Below are positions 1 through 8,000 of a stretch of 13,706 bases of DNA, piece after piece. This DNA comes from JARRJY01 sp037388705 (lineage in GTDB: Bacteria > Pseudomonadota > Gammaproteobacteria > UBA6429 > Thiohalophilaceae). Position 1 is the stretch's first letter, and each line of letters begins with the position of its first letter. The stretch is taken from contig JARRJY010000092.1 of assembly GCA_037388705.1 (NCBI GenBank), positions 1-13,706 on the forward strand, in the 5' to 3' direction. The notes below the pieces were generated by a model. That model saw only the letters and a list, made by a program, of their open reading frames with translations. It made no database searches and was not told the DNA's origin. Position numbers and translations under genes: made by a program.

Positions 1-435
1 TACTGATTCGACATGCTGTGGATGCACAATAAAAAATATTGCTAACAAAAGTGAGCAAATATGCTTGCTTGTTAACCTGAATGTTATTACATAGAGAAGA
101 ATGCCGTTTATAAAATGAATAATAAGATTGCTAATATGGTAACCACCATACCACTCGCCATATATGACAGCATCAAGAATATATGACCAGATAACAACAG
201 GTGACCAGTTGCTATTTAAAAAATATGACGTAGACCAGATAAAGTTATCAATGGTAAAGCCGTCTAGAAAATGTGGGTTCTGGGAAATATAAATATCATC
301 GTCATATGCTATCAAGCCAAAGCCTGCTGTTTGCCCATATATCACTATCGCTAGTAAAGCTAAAATAAATATACTCAAGCCATGCAGGGCCAGGCTGCCA
401 TTTAATTTTCTTTGTAACTTCAGGTATATTTCCAT
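1..435 (-). CDS. TMTC-like / TPR-type GT-C membrane glycosyltransferase, N-terminal part (cut by window edge)
   Basis: An open frame runs from an ATG at 435 to the window edge without a stop (145 codons seen); the C-terminal part lies outside. A signal-anchor helix at about residues 18-36 is followed by a periplasmic loop with Tyr44-Asp45-Asp46, then Asn76-Trp77 with Pro79, His100 and Asn103, and, after a second hydrophobic stretch (about 101-118), HPQHVESV at 138-145. This series (YDD..Y..NP, W.P, H..N..LH, HP.HVES) is what I know from bacterial multi-spanning proteins with C-terminal TPR repeats related to TMTC/PMT glycosyltransferases, in which the first-loop acidic residues are catalytic and the donor is a polyprenyl-phosphate sugar. 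The substrate is unknown. A GGTAAG stretch lies 7 bases before the start. The gene begins 27 bases after rsmD and could be read from the same transcript. Family call is fairly sure; activity is inferred. Confidence 0.75.
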   Translation of the reverse strand, partial: MEIYLKLQRKLNGSLALHGLSIFILALLAIVIYGQTAGFGLIAYDDDIYISQNPHFLDGFTIDNFIWSTSYFLNSNWSPVVIWSYILDAVIYGEWYGGYHISNLIIHFINGILLYVITFRLTSKHICSLLLAIFFIVHPQHVESV

Positions 436-462
436 TTACAGGCTTACCAAAAATAATAGAAA

Positions 463-1038
463 TTACTTATTGCTACGATGCGCCAAGTGATAACCTACCT
501 GTCCGGCCTGCTTGTTTCGATACCATCGCCAATTATCTGGCAACACTGGTAAATCATCCCTGGAAGGCAGCTCAATATAAACCCATGCATCATTTGCTAA
601 CCAGTTACCCTGTTCCAGCAAATTTATACATTCCGGCAATACCTTGTCTGCATAAGGTGGATCAAGGAAGACAATATTAAATATCTGTGTAGCATCATGT
701 TGTAACCACTTCACGCTATCTGCCTGGATAAGCTGTACACATGGGTTTCCAAGCAAGGTAAGGTTATCACGAAGTTGAGATACAACCCTGGCATTATTAT
801 CAACCATGACAACCTGGGCAGCACCACGTGATAATGCCTCAAAAGCAAGAGCGCCACTCCCGGCAAACAGGTCCAGGCAACGTGCTCCTGGCAAGTGAGG
901 CATTAACCAGTTAAACAGGGTTTCTCTTACCCGGTCAGGTGTAGGACGTAATCCGCGCCCATCAGCAAAACGAAGTTTTCTTCCGCGCCACTGGCCTCCA
1001 ATGATTCTCAGTTGATTCGAGTTTCCCGGGCGTGGCAT
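463..1038 (-). CDS. rsmD: 16S rRNA (guanine(966)-N(2))-methyltransferase RsmD
   Basis: RsmD methylates N2 of G966 in 16S rRNA within the small subunit, using S-adenosylmethionine. The 191-residue protein has the usual family length. It opens with the RNA-binding region RIIGGQWRGR (11-20) and RPTPDRVRETLFNWL (31-45), both typical of RsmD. Motif I for SAM binding is DLFAGSGALAFEA (56-68), an acidic residue ends the next strand (Asp80), and the catalytic motif DPPY is at 126-129. No key residue is missing. It starts 5 bases after the stop of the non-catalytic M16 gene, so it is probably the third gene of that operon. Location divergent from ftsY is the common gammaproteobacterial arrangement. 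Confident. Confidence 0.95.
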   Translation of the reverse strand: MPRPGNSNQLRIIGGQWRGRKLRFADGRGLRPTPDRVRETLFNWLMPHLPGARCLDLFAGSGALAFEALSRGAAQVVMVDNNARVVSQLRDNLTLLGNPCVQLIQADSVKWLQHDATQIFNIVFLDPPYADKVLPECINLLEQGNWLANDAWVYIELPSRDDLPVLPDNWRWYRNKQAGQVGYHLAHRSNK

Positions 1039-1043
1039 AAGAA

Positions 1044-2396
1044 TTATTGCCGGGCGCCAACAGTTATCACTGCCATTTTGTCAGGATCAACACGGCGTTT
1101 AAAAGCATCTTTAATTTGCTCAATGGTAATAGCTTCCACATGGTCATTGAAGGTTCTCAGGTAACTCAATGGTAAATCATAAAAACCAATCATACCGAGA
1201 TATCCGATGATATCTTTATTGCTATCAACCTTTAATGCGAAGCCACCGGTAATATTTTTCTTTGCGTGCAATAATTCTTTTTCAGTTGGTCCCTTATCAA
1301 TGAATTCACGTAATACCTGTTTAATAATCTTTAACGCTTCATCACTATTATTATTTGCTGTTTGTAACCCCATGATAAAAGGTCCCTCAACCCGCATCGG
1401 AGTAAAGTAGCTGTAACTACTGTAAGCGAGACCGCGTTTTTCACGAATCTCTTCCACAATACGCGAACCAAACCCACTGCCACCCAGGATATGATTTCCA
1501 ACATACAGGGCCAGGTAATCTTTATCACCCCGTTTCATTCCAGGCTGGCCAATCAGAATATGGGTTTGTGTTGAAGGATGCTCTATGTGAACATTAACAG
1601 CCTCTTTTAAAGGCTCAGGCGTCGATATTGACTCTGCATGCTTACCCTTTGGCAAACCCTTAAATATTTTTTCCACCAGTTCTTCAGCCTGCTCTCTGTT
1701 AATGTCACCCACAATGGCAATGACCGCATTTTTAGAAACATAATACTTTTTATAGAAACTAAGCAGATCATCACGGGTAATTTGCCTGATACTTTCCGTG
1801 GTTCCCATGATGGGGGTGGCATAGGGATGGCCCTTGTACAGGGTTTTATACAATGTTTTTCCTGCAATAGTACCGGGGGACTGCTGTTGATTACGTAAAC
1901 TGATCAAAACCTGTTTGCGTGTTCGTTCCAGTTCATCGTTTTCAAATTTTGGCTGGGTCAGGATCGCATTCAGGGTTTCGATGGATTTATCCAGCAAAAC
2001 TTTTTCTGTCAGGCTACGCAAACTGAGAATAGCCATATCTCTCATACTATCATTGCCAAACTGTGTGCCCACACTATCAAAACGTTCAGCAATCTCATCA
2101 GTAGTCCATTGACCCGCCCCCAGGTCCAGCATGGAATTGGTCACCATCGCCACACCTGGCTTACCATTATCCCTGGCACTACCCGCATCAAAAACCAGCC
2201 GGATATCTACCATTGGTAATTGTGGCGCATGTACATACATCACTTTCGCGCCGCCATCACTCTTCCAGCTCTGGATAGCCAGTGGTTTGGCATTTTCAAT
2301 GCGAATGTATTCTTTGTTTACGTTGAAAACACTTATCACTACGACAATAGTGGCAGCAATAATAACTGCAAGAATAGCTTTATCTCTCTTCATCAT
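1044..2396 (-). CDS. M16B peptidase-like protein without zinc site (non-catalytic partner)
   Basis: This is a 450-residue M16 (pitrilysin/insulinase) family protein with an N-terminal membrane anchor or signal at about residues 6-24 and a body placed in the periplasm. The position of the zinc motif HxxEH reads M84-V-T-N-S88, so both histidines and the glutamate are lost and it should not bind catalytic zinc. It keeps the C-terminal-domain segment EKRGLAYSSYSYF with Arg321 and Tyr325, the Arg/Tyr pair that in M16B heterodimers sits on the non-zinc subunit and holds substrate. The gene follows the catalytic M16 gene by 12 bases. From family knowledge the two most likely form one heterodimeric peptidase, this one giving half of the closed chamber. 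The substrate is unknown; degradation of small periplasmic peptides is a guess. Two methionines open the gene (ATG ATG); either could be used. Confidence 0.9.
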   Translation of the reverse strand: MMKRDKAILAVIIAATIVVVISVFNVNKEYIRIENAKPLAIQSWKSDGGAKVMYVHAPQLPMVDIRLVFDAGSARDNGKPGVAMVTNSMLDLGAGQWTTDEIAERFDSVGTQFGNDSMRDMAILSLRSLTEKVLLDKSIETLNAILTQPKFENDELERTRKQVLISLRNQQQSPGTIAGKTLYKTLYKGHPYATPIMGTTESIRQITRDDLLSFYKKYYVSKNAVIAIVGDINREQAEELVEKIFKGLPKGKHAESISTPEPLKEAVNVHIEHPSTQTHILIGQPGMKRGDKDYLALYVGNHILGGSGFGSRIVEEIREKRGLAYSSYSYFTPMRVEGPFIMGLQTANNNSDEALKIIKQVLREFIDKGPTEKELLHAKKNITGGFALKVDSNKDIIGYLGMIGFYDLPLSYLRTFNDHVEAITIEQIKDAFKRRVDPDKMAVITVGARQ

Positions 2397-2408
2397 TATT
2401 AGTGCCCC

Positions 2409-3785
2409 TTACTTGCCATTTACTTTTCTTGAAACACTATTGTTTTCAAGTGGTAGCGGATCAAGCACCGCGACTGTTAATGCATCTTTAACCAGGTATT
2501 TTTTTGCCACCTGCTGAATCTGTTCAGGGGTAACCTGTTTAATTTTTTCGCTATATTCATCCATGTGCTGCCAACCAAGACCTACCGTTTCCAGGGTACC
2601 CATTTGCATTGCCTGGTAAAAGACCGAATCCTTTTCAAACACTTTACCGGCAACTACCTGCGCCTTGATACGTTCCAGTTCGGCTCCACTGACTTTTTCA
2701 TTTTTAATCTGTTCCAGCTGGTCATAAATAGCCTGTTCAATTTCTTTAAGGTTATGCTTGCCTACAGGAGTAGCATCAATCACAAACAATTCGTCATGCA
2801 GGGAATAAAGGTTGTAACCAACATCAACACCAGCCGCAATCTGCTGGCTCCGTACCAGTCTTTCTGGAAACCGTGAACTGTTTGACCCGCTCAATACACC
2901 GGCCAGTACTTCCAGGGCATAGACCTCCCACTCTTCACTGGCTGTTTTTAACACCGGCACTTTATAACCCATCAACATATATGGAAGTTTGGCGGGTTTG
3001 CGGATGGTAATGCGCCTCTCACCAATTTGCTCTGGTTCTGTACGGGGCTTAATAGCAGGAATTTGACTCGCGGGTATATTACCGAAATGCTGTTTAGCCA
3101 GGGTAAATACCTCATCTGCATTGACATCACCAACAACCACTAAAGTTGCGTTGTTAGGAGCGTACCACTTTTTATACCACTCACTTAAATCCTCGACCGT
3201 CAGGCTATCCAGGTCGTTCATCCAACCGATGATCGGATGATGATAAGGGCTGCTGGTAAAGGCAGTTGCCATGAATTGTTCATATGTTAATGAGCGTGGT
3301 TTATCTTCTGTACGCAGGCGACGTTCTTCTTTAACCACGTCACGTTCTTTATTGAAGTGTTCAAGTGGTAATGTCAGGTTGCGCATGCGATCTGCTTCCA
3401 TTTCAAAGCTGATAGGCAGGCGACTTTTCTCTAGTTGCTGAAAGTACGCTGTGTAATCACGACTGGTAAAAGCATTTTCCCGACCACCGTTCTCGGCAAT
3501 TATCCTGGAAAATTCTCCCGCGGGATGTTTTTGCGTGCCTTTAAACATCATGTGTTCCAGTACATGGGATACACCGGTAATACCATTATGTTCGTAACTG
3601 GCCCCCACCTTGTACCAGATTTGCGAAACTACCACGGGTGCACGGTGATCCTCCTTTACCAGCAATTTCAAACCATTATCTAATTTGAATTCATGTACCT
3701 GGGCGGCTACTTTCTGAACAGCCGCCAGTGACAGTCCTATACCCAGAATCGAGGCTAAAAGAGTCAACCTGTATAATTTCTTCAT
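2409..3785 (-). CDS. M16B zinc peptidase, catalytic subunit
   Basis: A 458-residue secreted peptidase of the M16 family. Residues 1-28 form a signal peptide (Lys-Lys, hydrophobic core, then AAVQKVAA before the mature part). The zinc and catalytic motif HVLEH is at 74-78 (His74, Glu77 as base, His78), and the third zinc ligand is probably Glu154 in VVKEER, 76 residues further on, which is the usual spacing. A second, non-catalytic M16 domain follows from about 200 on, as expected for M16B proteins of this size. The RGLAY-type Arg/Tyr pair of the partner is not evident here, which fits a division of labour with the downstream gene. It is first of a minus-strand group with the partner and rsmD, divergent from ftsY. 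A GGTAAG stretch lies 9 bases ahead of the ATG. I found no convincing promoter in the 118 bases between it and ftsY. Confidence 0.93.
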   Translation of the reverse strand: MKKLYRLTLLASILGIGLSLAAVQKVAAQVHEFKLDNGLKLLVKEDHRAPVVVSQIWYKVGASYEHNGITGVSHVLEHMMFKGTQKHPAGEFSRIIAENGGRENAFTSRDYTAYFQQLEKSRLPISFEMEADRMRNLTLPLEHFNKERDVVKEERRLRTEDKPRSLTYEQFMATAFTSSPYHHPIIGWMNDLDSLTVEDLSEWYKKWYAPNNATLVVVGDVNADEVFTLAKQHFGNIPASQIPAIKPRTEPEQIGERRITIRKPAKLPYMLMGYKVPVLKTASEEWEVYALEVLAGVLSGSNSSRFPERLVRSQQIAAGVDVGYNLYSLHDELFVIDATPVGKHNLKEIEQAIYDQLEQIKNEKVSGAELERIKAQVVAGKVFEKDSVFYQAMQMGTLETVGLGWQHMDEYSEKIKQVTPEQIQQVAKKYLVKDALTVAVLDPLPLENNSVSRKVNGK

Positions 3786-3903
3786 AACTAATGCTTACCC
3801 GTTAATCACAGCAGTGGTAGGATAACGTATCTGTGCAAACAGCTCGATGACACGGTACCCAGATTTATCGAATTTTTCTAACAGCAATACGACATTTATC
3901 TTC

Positions 3904-4881
3904 ATGTTTGGTTTCAAAAAATCCAGTAAAGACTCTACCACTGAACAGGCCGAAAACAAGAGCCTGTTTGGTCGCCTCAAACAGGGACTCAGCCGTACCC
4001 GTTCAGGTTTTAGTGATAGCCTCTCCAGCCTGGTAATGGGCAAAAAATCCATTGATGATGAATTACTGGAGGATATTGAGACAGTGCTGCTTACCGCTGA
4101 TGTTGGTGTTGAAGCTACTACCCGTATCATCGATGAGCTGACTGACAAGGTTTCCCGTAAAGAACTGGCTGATACCGAGGCCTTATTTTTACACTTAAAA
4201 ACTCTTTTACATGACATCCTTGCTCCCTGTTCAGCACCTTTGCATATTGATACCAGCCAGTCTCCTTTTGTGATCCTGATGGTGGGTATAAATGGCGCCG
4301 GGAAAACCACCACCATCGGAAAACTGGCCAAGCGCTTACAAAACGAAGGTAAATCTGTGATGCTGGCCGCCGGGGATACATTTCGCGCAGCCGCAGTTGA
4401 ACAATTGCAAACCTGGGGGGAAAGAAACGATGTGCCAGTCGTTTCACAACACTCCGGGGCGGATAGTGCTTCTGTAATTTATGATGCCCTGGAATCAGCC
4501 AAAGCAAAAAACATTGACGTGCTGATTGCCGACACTGCCGGACGATTGCATACCCAGTCTAACCTGATGGATGAGCTGGTAAAAGTAAAACGGGTAATGG
4601 CAAAACTGGATAGCAACGCACCTCATGAAGTAATGCTGGTAGTCGATGCCGGTACTGGGCAGAATGCATTAAACCAGGCACAACAATTTAATGAAGCAAT
4701 TGGCTTAACCGGAATATCATTAACAAAACTGGATGGTACAGCCAAAGGTGGTGTTATATTTGCCATTGCCCACAGGATAGGTTTACCGATACGCTTTATC
4801 GGTGTAGGAGAAGGCATTGATGACTTGCGCCCGTTTAATGCCGAAGAATTTGTTGATGCACTTTTTGAAAATAACAATTAA
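3904..4881 (+). CDS. ftsY: Signal recognition particle receptor FtsY
   Basis: FtsY is the SRP-receptor GTPase that docks ribosome-SRP complexes at the inner membrane. I chose the ATG at 3904 (325 residues, MFGFKK...), because FtsY proteins often begin this way. An in-frame ATG at 3847 would add 19 residues with no family look, and neither start has a good ribosome binding site. Residues 2-45 are a short charged, amphipathic region, so this is a short form without the long acidic domain of E. coli FtsY. The helical N domain (about 46-110) is followed by the NG GTPase core: P-loop GINGAGKTTT at 128-137, DTFRAAA at 158-164, DTAGR at 210-214, TKLDG at 274-278, and the closing GVGEGIDDL at 300-308. 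All GTPase motifs are intact. It is followed by ftsE after 70 AT-rich bases. Confidence 0.95.
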   Translation: MFGFKKSSKDSTTEQAENKSLFGRLKQGLSRTRSGFSDSLSSLVMGKKSIDDELLEDIETVLLTADVGVEATTRIIDELTDKVSRKELADTEALFLHLKTLLHDILAPCSAPLHIDTSQSPFVILMVGINGAGKTTTIGKLAKRLQNEGKSVMLAAGDTFRAAAVEQLQTWGERNDVPVVSQHSGADSASVIYDALESAKAKNIDVLIADTAGRLHTQSNLMDELVKVKRVMAKLDSNAPHEVMLVVDAGTGQNALNQAQQFNEAIGLTGISLTKLDGTAKGGVIFAIAHRIGLPIRFIGVGEGIDDLRPFNAEEFVDALFENNN

Positions 4882-4951
4882 ACAAATACAAACCTGGTTT
4901 ACAAAAATATTGCCAGGTAACATTAATAAATAATTATTATATAGTTTAAAA

Positions 4952-5551
4952 ATGATCCGTTTTACCAATGCCAGTAAACGCTATCCCGGCGGTCATGAAG
5001 CCCTGCTGAACGTGAACTTTCATTTATCTCCGGGTGAAATGGCATTTCTAACAGGTCACTCTGGTGCGGGTAAAAGTACTTTTTTAAAACTCATCGCATT
5101 GATTGAACGACCAAGTCGTGGACAGGTACTGGTAAATAACCAAAACCTTGCCAATCGTACTGTCTATGACAACGTTGCGTTGCCTTTAATTATTGCCGGT
5201 TATCCAAACAGGGAGATTGGCAAACGCGTGAGGGCAGCACTGGATAAAGTTGGTCTGCTAAATAAAGAGAAAGCTTATCCAATCACTTTATCTGGCGGTG
5301 AGCAACAACGGGTTGGCATCGCACGCGCAGTCGTTAACAAGCCCCCGTTATTACTGGCTGATGAGCCTACCGGTAACCTTGATCCTGAACTGTCGCGCGA
5401 AATAATGCATATCTTTGAACAATTCAGCCAGGTTGGAACCAGTGTTTTAGTAGCAACCCATGATCTCGATATGATCTCACGGATGCCTTATCGCATTCTT
5501 GAGCTTAAACAAGGCCAGCTGGTAAATGATGTTGCTGCAGGAACAAGATAA
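4952..5551 (+). CDS. ftsE: Cell division ATP-binding protein FtsE, lacking the Q-loop segment
   Basis: FtsE is the cytoplasmic ATPase of the FtsEX complex, which controls murein hydrolases at the septum. The protein begins like other FtsE proteins (MIRFTNASKRYPGG) and shows Walker A GHSGAGKST (35-43), signature LSGGEQQ, Walker B LLLADEPTG and the H-loop ATHD. It is only 199 residues against about 222 in E. coli. The shortage is one block: after NNQNLA the chain passes directly to NRTVYDNV. In E. coli about 26 residues stand here, including the sequence IGMIFQDHHLLMD with the Q-loop glutamine. The junction is near 5152/5153 and keeps frame. The Q-loop normally places Mg2+ and attacking water and links ATP state to the membrane partner, so function is doubtful if the loss is real; an assembly deletion is the alternative. 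There is no Shine-Dalgarno sequence in the AT-rich leader. The last base of its stop is the first of the ftsX start. Confidence 0.93.
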   Translation: MIRFTNASKRYPGGHEALLNVNFHLSPGEMAFLTGHSGAGKSTFLKLIALIERPSRGQVLVNNQNLANRTVYDNVALPLIIAGYPNREIGKRVRAALDKVGLLNKEKAYPITLSGGEQQRVGIARAVVNKPPLLLADEPTGNLDPELSREIMHIFEQFSQVGTSVLVATHDLDMISRMPYRILELKQGQLVNDVAAGTR

Positions 5552-6507
5552 TGAATGCGCAACGTAAAAACAGTTTTGGTTTGACCATATACCTGAAAAC
5601 TTACCTGCTAAGGCATCTACAGGTGTTTTTTTACAGCCTTGGCCAGTTAATGCGAAACCCGTTTTCTTTACTAATGACTGCCGCGGTGATTGGTATTGCA
5701 CTGGCATTACCAACCGGTTTACATGTCATAACAAAAAACATTCAACAACTAAGTGGCGAATGGAATCGCACCACGCAAATTTCTGTTTTTCTAAAACCTG
5801 AAATAACTGAAGCCCGCGCACATGATTTACGCAAACGTATCATACGTTTGTCAGAAGTAGAGGATGTCCATTACATACCCAAACAAAAAGCACTGGAAGA
5901 ATTCCAGCGCTTATCAGGTTTCGGTGAGGCCCTGAACGCGCTTAAAGATAACCCGTTACCTTCTGTACTTGTAATCCAGCCTGCCATAAACCTGGATAAC
6001 AAAAACAACAGTGCACAACTGATAAATAAATTGCAAAAATTTGATGGTGTGGATATTGCGCAACGAGATGTACAGTGGGTGAAGCGGCTTTATGCCATTA
6101 TGGATATCGTGAAACGGGGAGTACTCCTGTTATCTATCATGTTGGCATTGGCGGTACTACTGGTGGTTGGCAACACGATTCGACTTGCAATCCAGAACCG
6201 TCGCGAGGAAATTATTGTCACCAAGCTGATTGGTGGAACTGATGCCTTTATTCGCAGACCTTTTCTCTATACTGGTTTCTGGTATGGATTATTTGGCGGA
6301 TTGATTGCCATACTACTGGTTTCCTTTTCCCTGTTGCTTCTACAGGGACCCATTGAGCAGCTAACCAGTTTGTACCAGGGTACTTTCCATCTCGACAACA
6401 TGGATCTCATAACGTCTTTTAACTTGCTGCTTTTCAGCATCCTGCTAGGATTAACAGGATCATGGATTGCAGTGGGGCGCCACCTTAGGGATATTGAGCC
6501 CCGCTAA
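5551..6507 (+). CDS. ftsX: Cell division permease-like protein FtsX
   Basis: FtsX is the membrane half of FtsEX and passes the ATPase cycle to periplasmic activators of amidases such as EnvC. The 318-residue protein has a cytoplasmic N-terminus, a first helix at about 37-60 ending in the typical NPFSLLMTAAVIGIALALPTG region, a large periplasmic loop (about 61-185, with QISVFLKPEI and the ALEEFQRLSGFGEAL segment), then three further helices near 190-212, 240-265 and 285-307. The cytoplasmic stretch IRLAIQNRREEIIVTKLIGGT between helices 2 and 3 is the best conserved family motif and is intact. Its ATG overlaps the ftsE stop by one base (TAATG), which implies translational coupling. FtsX looks whole, which makes the internal loss in FtsE stand out. 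Confidence 0.95.
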   Translation: MNAQRKNSFGLTIYLKTYLLRHLQVFFYSLGQLMRNPFSLLMTAAVIGIALALPTGLHVITKNIQQLSGEWNRTTQISVFLKPEITEARAHDLRKRIIRLSEVEDVHYIPKQKALEEFQRLSGFGEALNALKDNPLPSVLVIQPAINLDNKNNSAQLINKLQKFDGVDIAQRDVQWVKRLYAIMDIVKRGVLLLSIMLALAVLLVVGNTIRLAIQNRREEIIVTKLIGGTDAFIRRPFLYTGFWYGLFGGLIAILLVSFSLLLLQGPIEQLTSLYQGTFHLDNMDLITSFNLLLFSILLGLTGSWIAVGRHLRDIEPR

Positions 6508-6544
6508 TTCAAATAAGAACTATCCAATAACCCCCCATTTTGAT

Positions 6545-6572
6545 TACAGAATTTCACTCTCCCGGCCGATAT
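6545..6572 (+). promoter_or_regulatory. Possible sigma-28 (FliA)-type promoter before the GGDEF regulator
   Basis: In the 97-base gap after ftsX, GCCGATAT (6565-6572) matches the FliA -10 consensus GCCGATAA in 7 of 8 positions. Twelve bases upstream TACAGAAT (6545-6552) matches the -35 consensus TAAAGTTT in 5 of 8; the usual spacer is 11. A start near 6580 would leave a leader of about 25 bases before the ATG at 6605. The -35 is weak, so this is tentative. Confidence 0.28.
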
Positions 6573-6604
6573 AGCCAGTAGAGAAATAAAAGCAAAATAA
6601 CTAG

Positions 6605-7954
6605 ATGTCAGATTCTGAAATTAAAACACGCATCATGGTAGTGGACGGCTCAACCGTCTCATGCCAAATTCTTGCGCGCATTCTTCGTGACGAGGTGGAC
6701 AACTCGGAAGTAGTTACCTGCAAATCAGGTGAAGAGGCATTAAAAGCCCTGTCGGAAAAGAAATTTGATCTGATCACCACGGCACTTTTGCTATCTGACA
6801 TGGATGGCCTGGCGCTTAGCCGCCAGATTCGAGATTCAAAGGTTCACAACTACACCCCTATTATCGTCGTATCCGGTGATGCCGATTCACGCCTGCTGAG
6901 AGAAGGTTTTGAAGCCGGGGTTACTGATTATTTCGATAAATCAAATGGTTATAAGGCATTTGGTGACTTTATAAGATCCTTTATCCAGCGCAATTCGGGA
7001 ATGGTTGGTCATATCCTGTTTGTGGAAGACAGTCGAACTGCAGCTGCCGTTACCAGGAAGATACTGGAAAAACAGGGTTTAAAAGTCACCCACACTACCT
7101 CGGCTGAAGAAGCCCTGGCTATGTTAAATGAAAACACCGAACACCCGGATTCGCCTGACAGCTTTGACATGGTCATTACCGACTTTTACCTGGTTGGCAA
7201 CATGACCGGGGGGGATTTGCTACACGCCATCCGCGCCCGCATGCACTATTCCCAACAGGAACTACCAGTCCTGGTTATCACCGGAAATGATGATACCCAG
7301 GTTGAGGTGTTCCACGCCGGAGGGAATGATTTTGTCACCAAGCCAATTGTTGAAGAAGTGATACTTGCGCGGGTGCGCGCCCTGCTGCTTATCAAGCACC
7401 AGTATGACGCCCTTAAACAGCAAACCGAGGCAATGCGCTGGATAGCAGCTACAGACAGCCTGACTGGCGTCCGAAGCAAACGTTACCTGGTGGATAATGG
7501 CGAAAGCTATATAAATGCCAGAAGCCGCCAGCCTGTCTGGGCCATGCTGATCGATATCGATCATTTCAAAACCATCAATGACACTCTTGGCCATATTACC
7601 GGGGACCATGTGCTTGCCGAGATGGGAAACACACTTAATACACGCTTCCCAGATGACATGGTGGTACGTTTCGGTGGTGAAGAATTCTGTATCCTGGTTT
7701 CCGGCATTCAAGTGGAAGATATGCTGGATAAAGCTGAGAAACTCCGTGTCGCCGTAGAAAACCTGCAACCCGCTGACGTAAATATCACCATAAGTATCGG
7801 GCTGGCCAGCACAGAGGATCATCCTGATGTCGGCCTGACTCGCTTTATCGCCCTCGCCGACAAGGCGCTCTATTTTGCCAAGCAAAATGGACGTAACCAG
7901 GTCGCCATTTACACCCAGGAGGGTGCACAAAGCTCTCCCTGGGAACATGCCTGA
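6605..7954 (+). CDS. REC-REC-GGDEF response regulator, predicted diguanylate cyclase
   Basis: A soluble 449-residue protein with two receiver domains and a GGDEF domain, the PleD-like layout. REC1 (about 9-127) has lost its phosphorylation site: the acidic pair is reduced to Asp14-Gly15 and the acceptor position reads Ala60 (DLITTALLLSDMDG), though Ser90 and Lys112 remain, so it is a pseudo-receiver. REC2 (about 136-262) is complete: Glu141-Asp142, acceptor Asp193 (MVITDFYL), Thr226 and Lys246-Pro247. The GGDEF domain (about 275-440) has DSLTG, DIDHFKTINDTLGH, and the active site GGEEF at 357-361, so it should make c-di-GMP from GTP. An RxxD motif (RFPD, 347-350) stands one residue further from GGEEF than the usual inhibitory site, so product inhibition is uncertain. 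No DNA-binding domain. It sits between ftsX and rpoH, which are direct neighbours in E. coli and Pseudomonas. The cognate kinase is unknown. Confidence 0.92.
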   Translation: MSDSEIKTRIMVVDGSTVSCQILARILRDEVDNSEVVTCKSGEEALKALSEKKFDLITTALLLSDMDGLALSRQIRDSKVHNYTPIIVVSGDADSRLLREGFEAGVTDYFDKSNGYKAFGDFIRSFIQRNSGMVGHILFVEDSRTAAAVTRKILEKQGLKVTHTTSAEEALAMLNENTEHPDSPDSFDMVITDFYLVGNMTGGDLLHAIRARMHYSQQELPVLVITGNDDTQVEVFHAGGNDFVTKPIVEEVILARVRALLLIKHQYDALKQQTEAMRWIAATDSLTGVRSKRYLVDNGESYINARSRQPVWAMLIDIDHFKTINDTLGHITGDHVLAEMGNTLNTRFPDDMVVRFGGEEFCILVSGIQVEDMLDKAEKLRVAVENLQPADVNITISIGLASTEDHPDVGLTRFIALADKALYFAKQNGRNQVAIYTQEGAQSSPWEHA

Positions 7955-8000
7955 CTCCCTAAGTCATTGATTTCTTAAAAATAAACCTGCGATTTATCAG

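Noticed and set aside
3847..3903. Upstream in-frame ATG for ftsY (19 more residues)
   Set aside because: The added residues do not resemble FtsY, no ribosome site precedes it, and MFGF... at 3904 is a common FtsY beginning. Not fully excluded.
3795..4331. 178-codon open frame on the minus strand
   Set aside because: It lies antisense to the start and N domain of ftsY, has serine-rich, low-complexity composition typical of a shadow frame, and no recognisable motif.
4892..4918. Inverted repeat ACCTGG-N15-CCAGGT between ftsY and ftsE as a terminator or operator
   Set aside because: Only six base pairs, a long loop and no T run; ftsE continues in the same direction. A TTGCCA element here has no well-spaced -10.
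7262..7948. 228-codon open frame on the minus strand
   Set aside because: Antisense to REC2 and GGDEF, which carry full, conserved motifs in the plus frame; no ribosome site and no domain in the minus reading.
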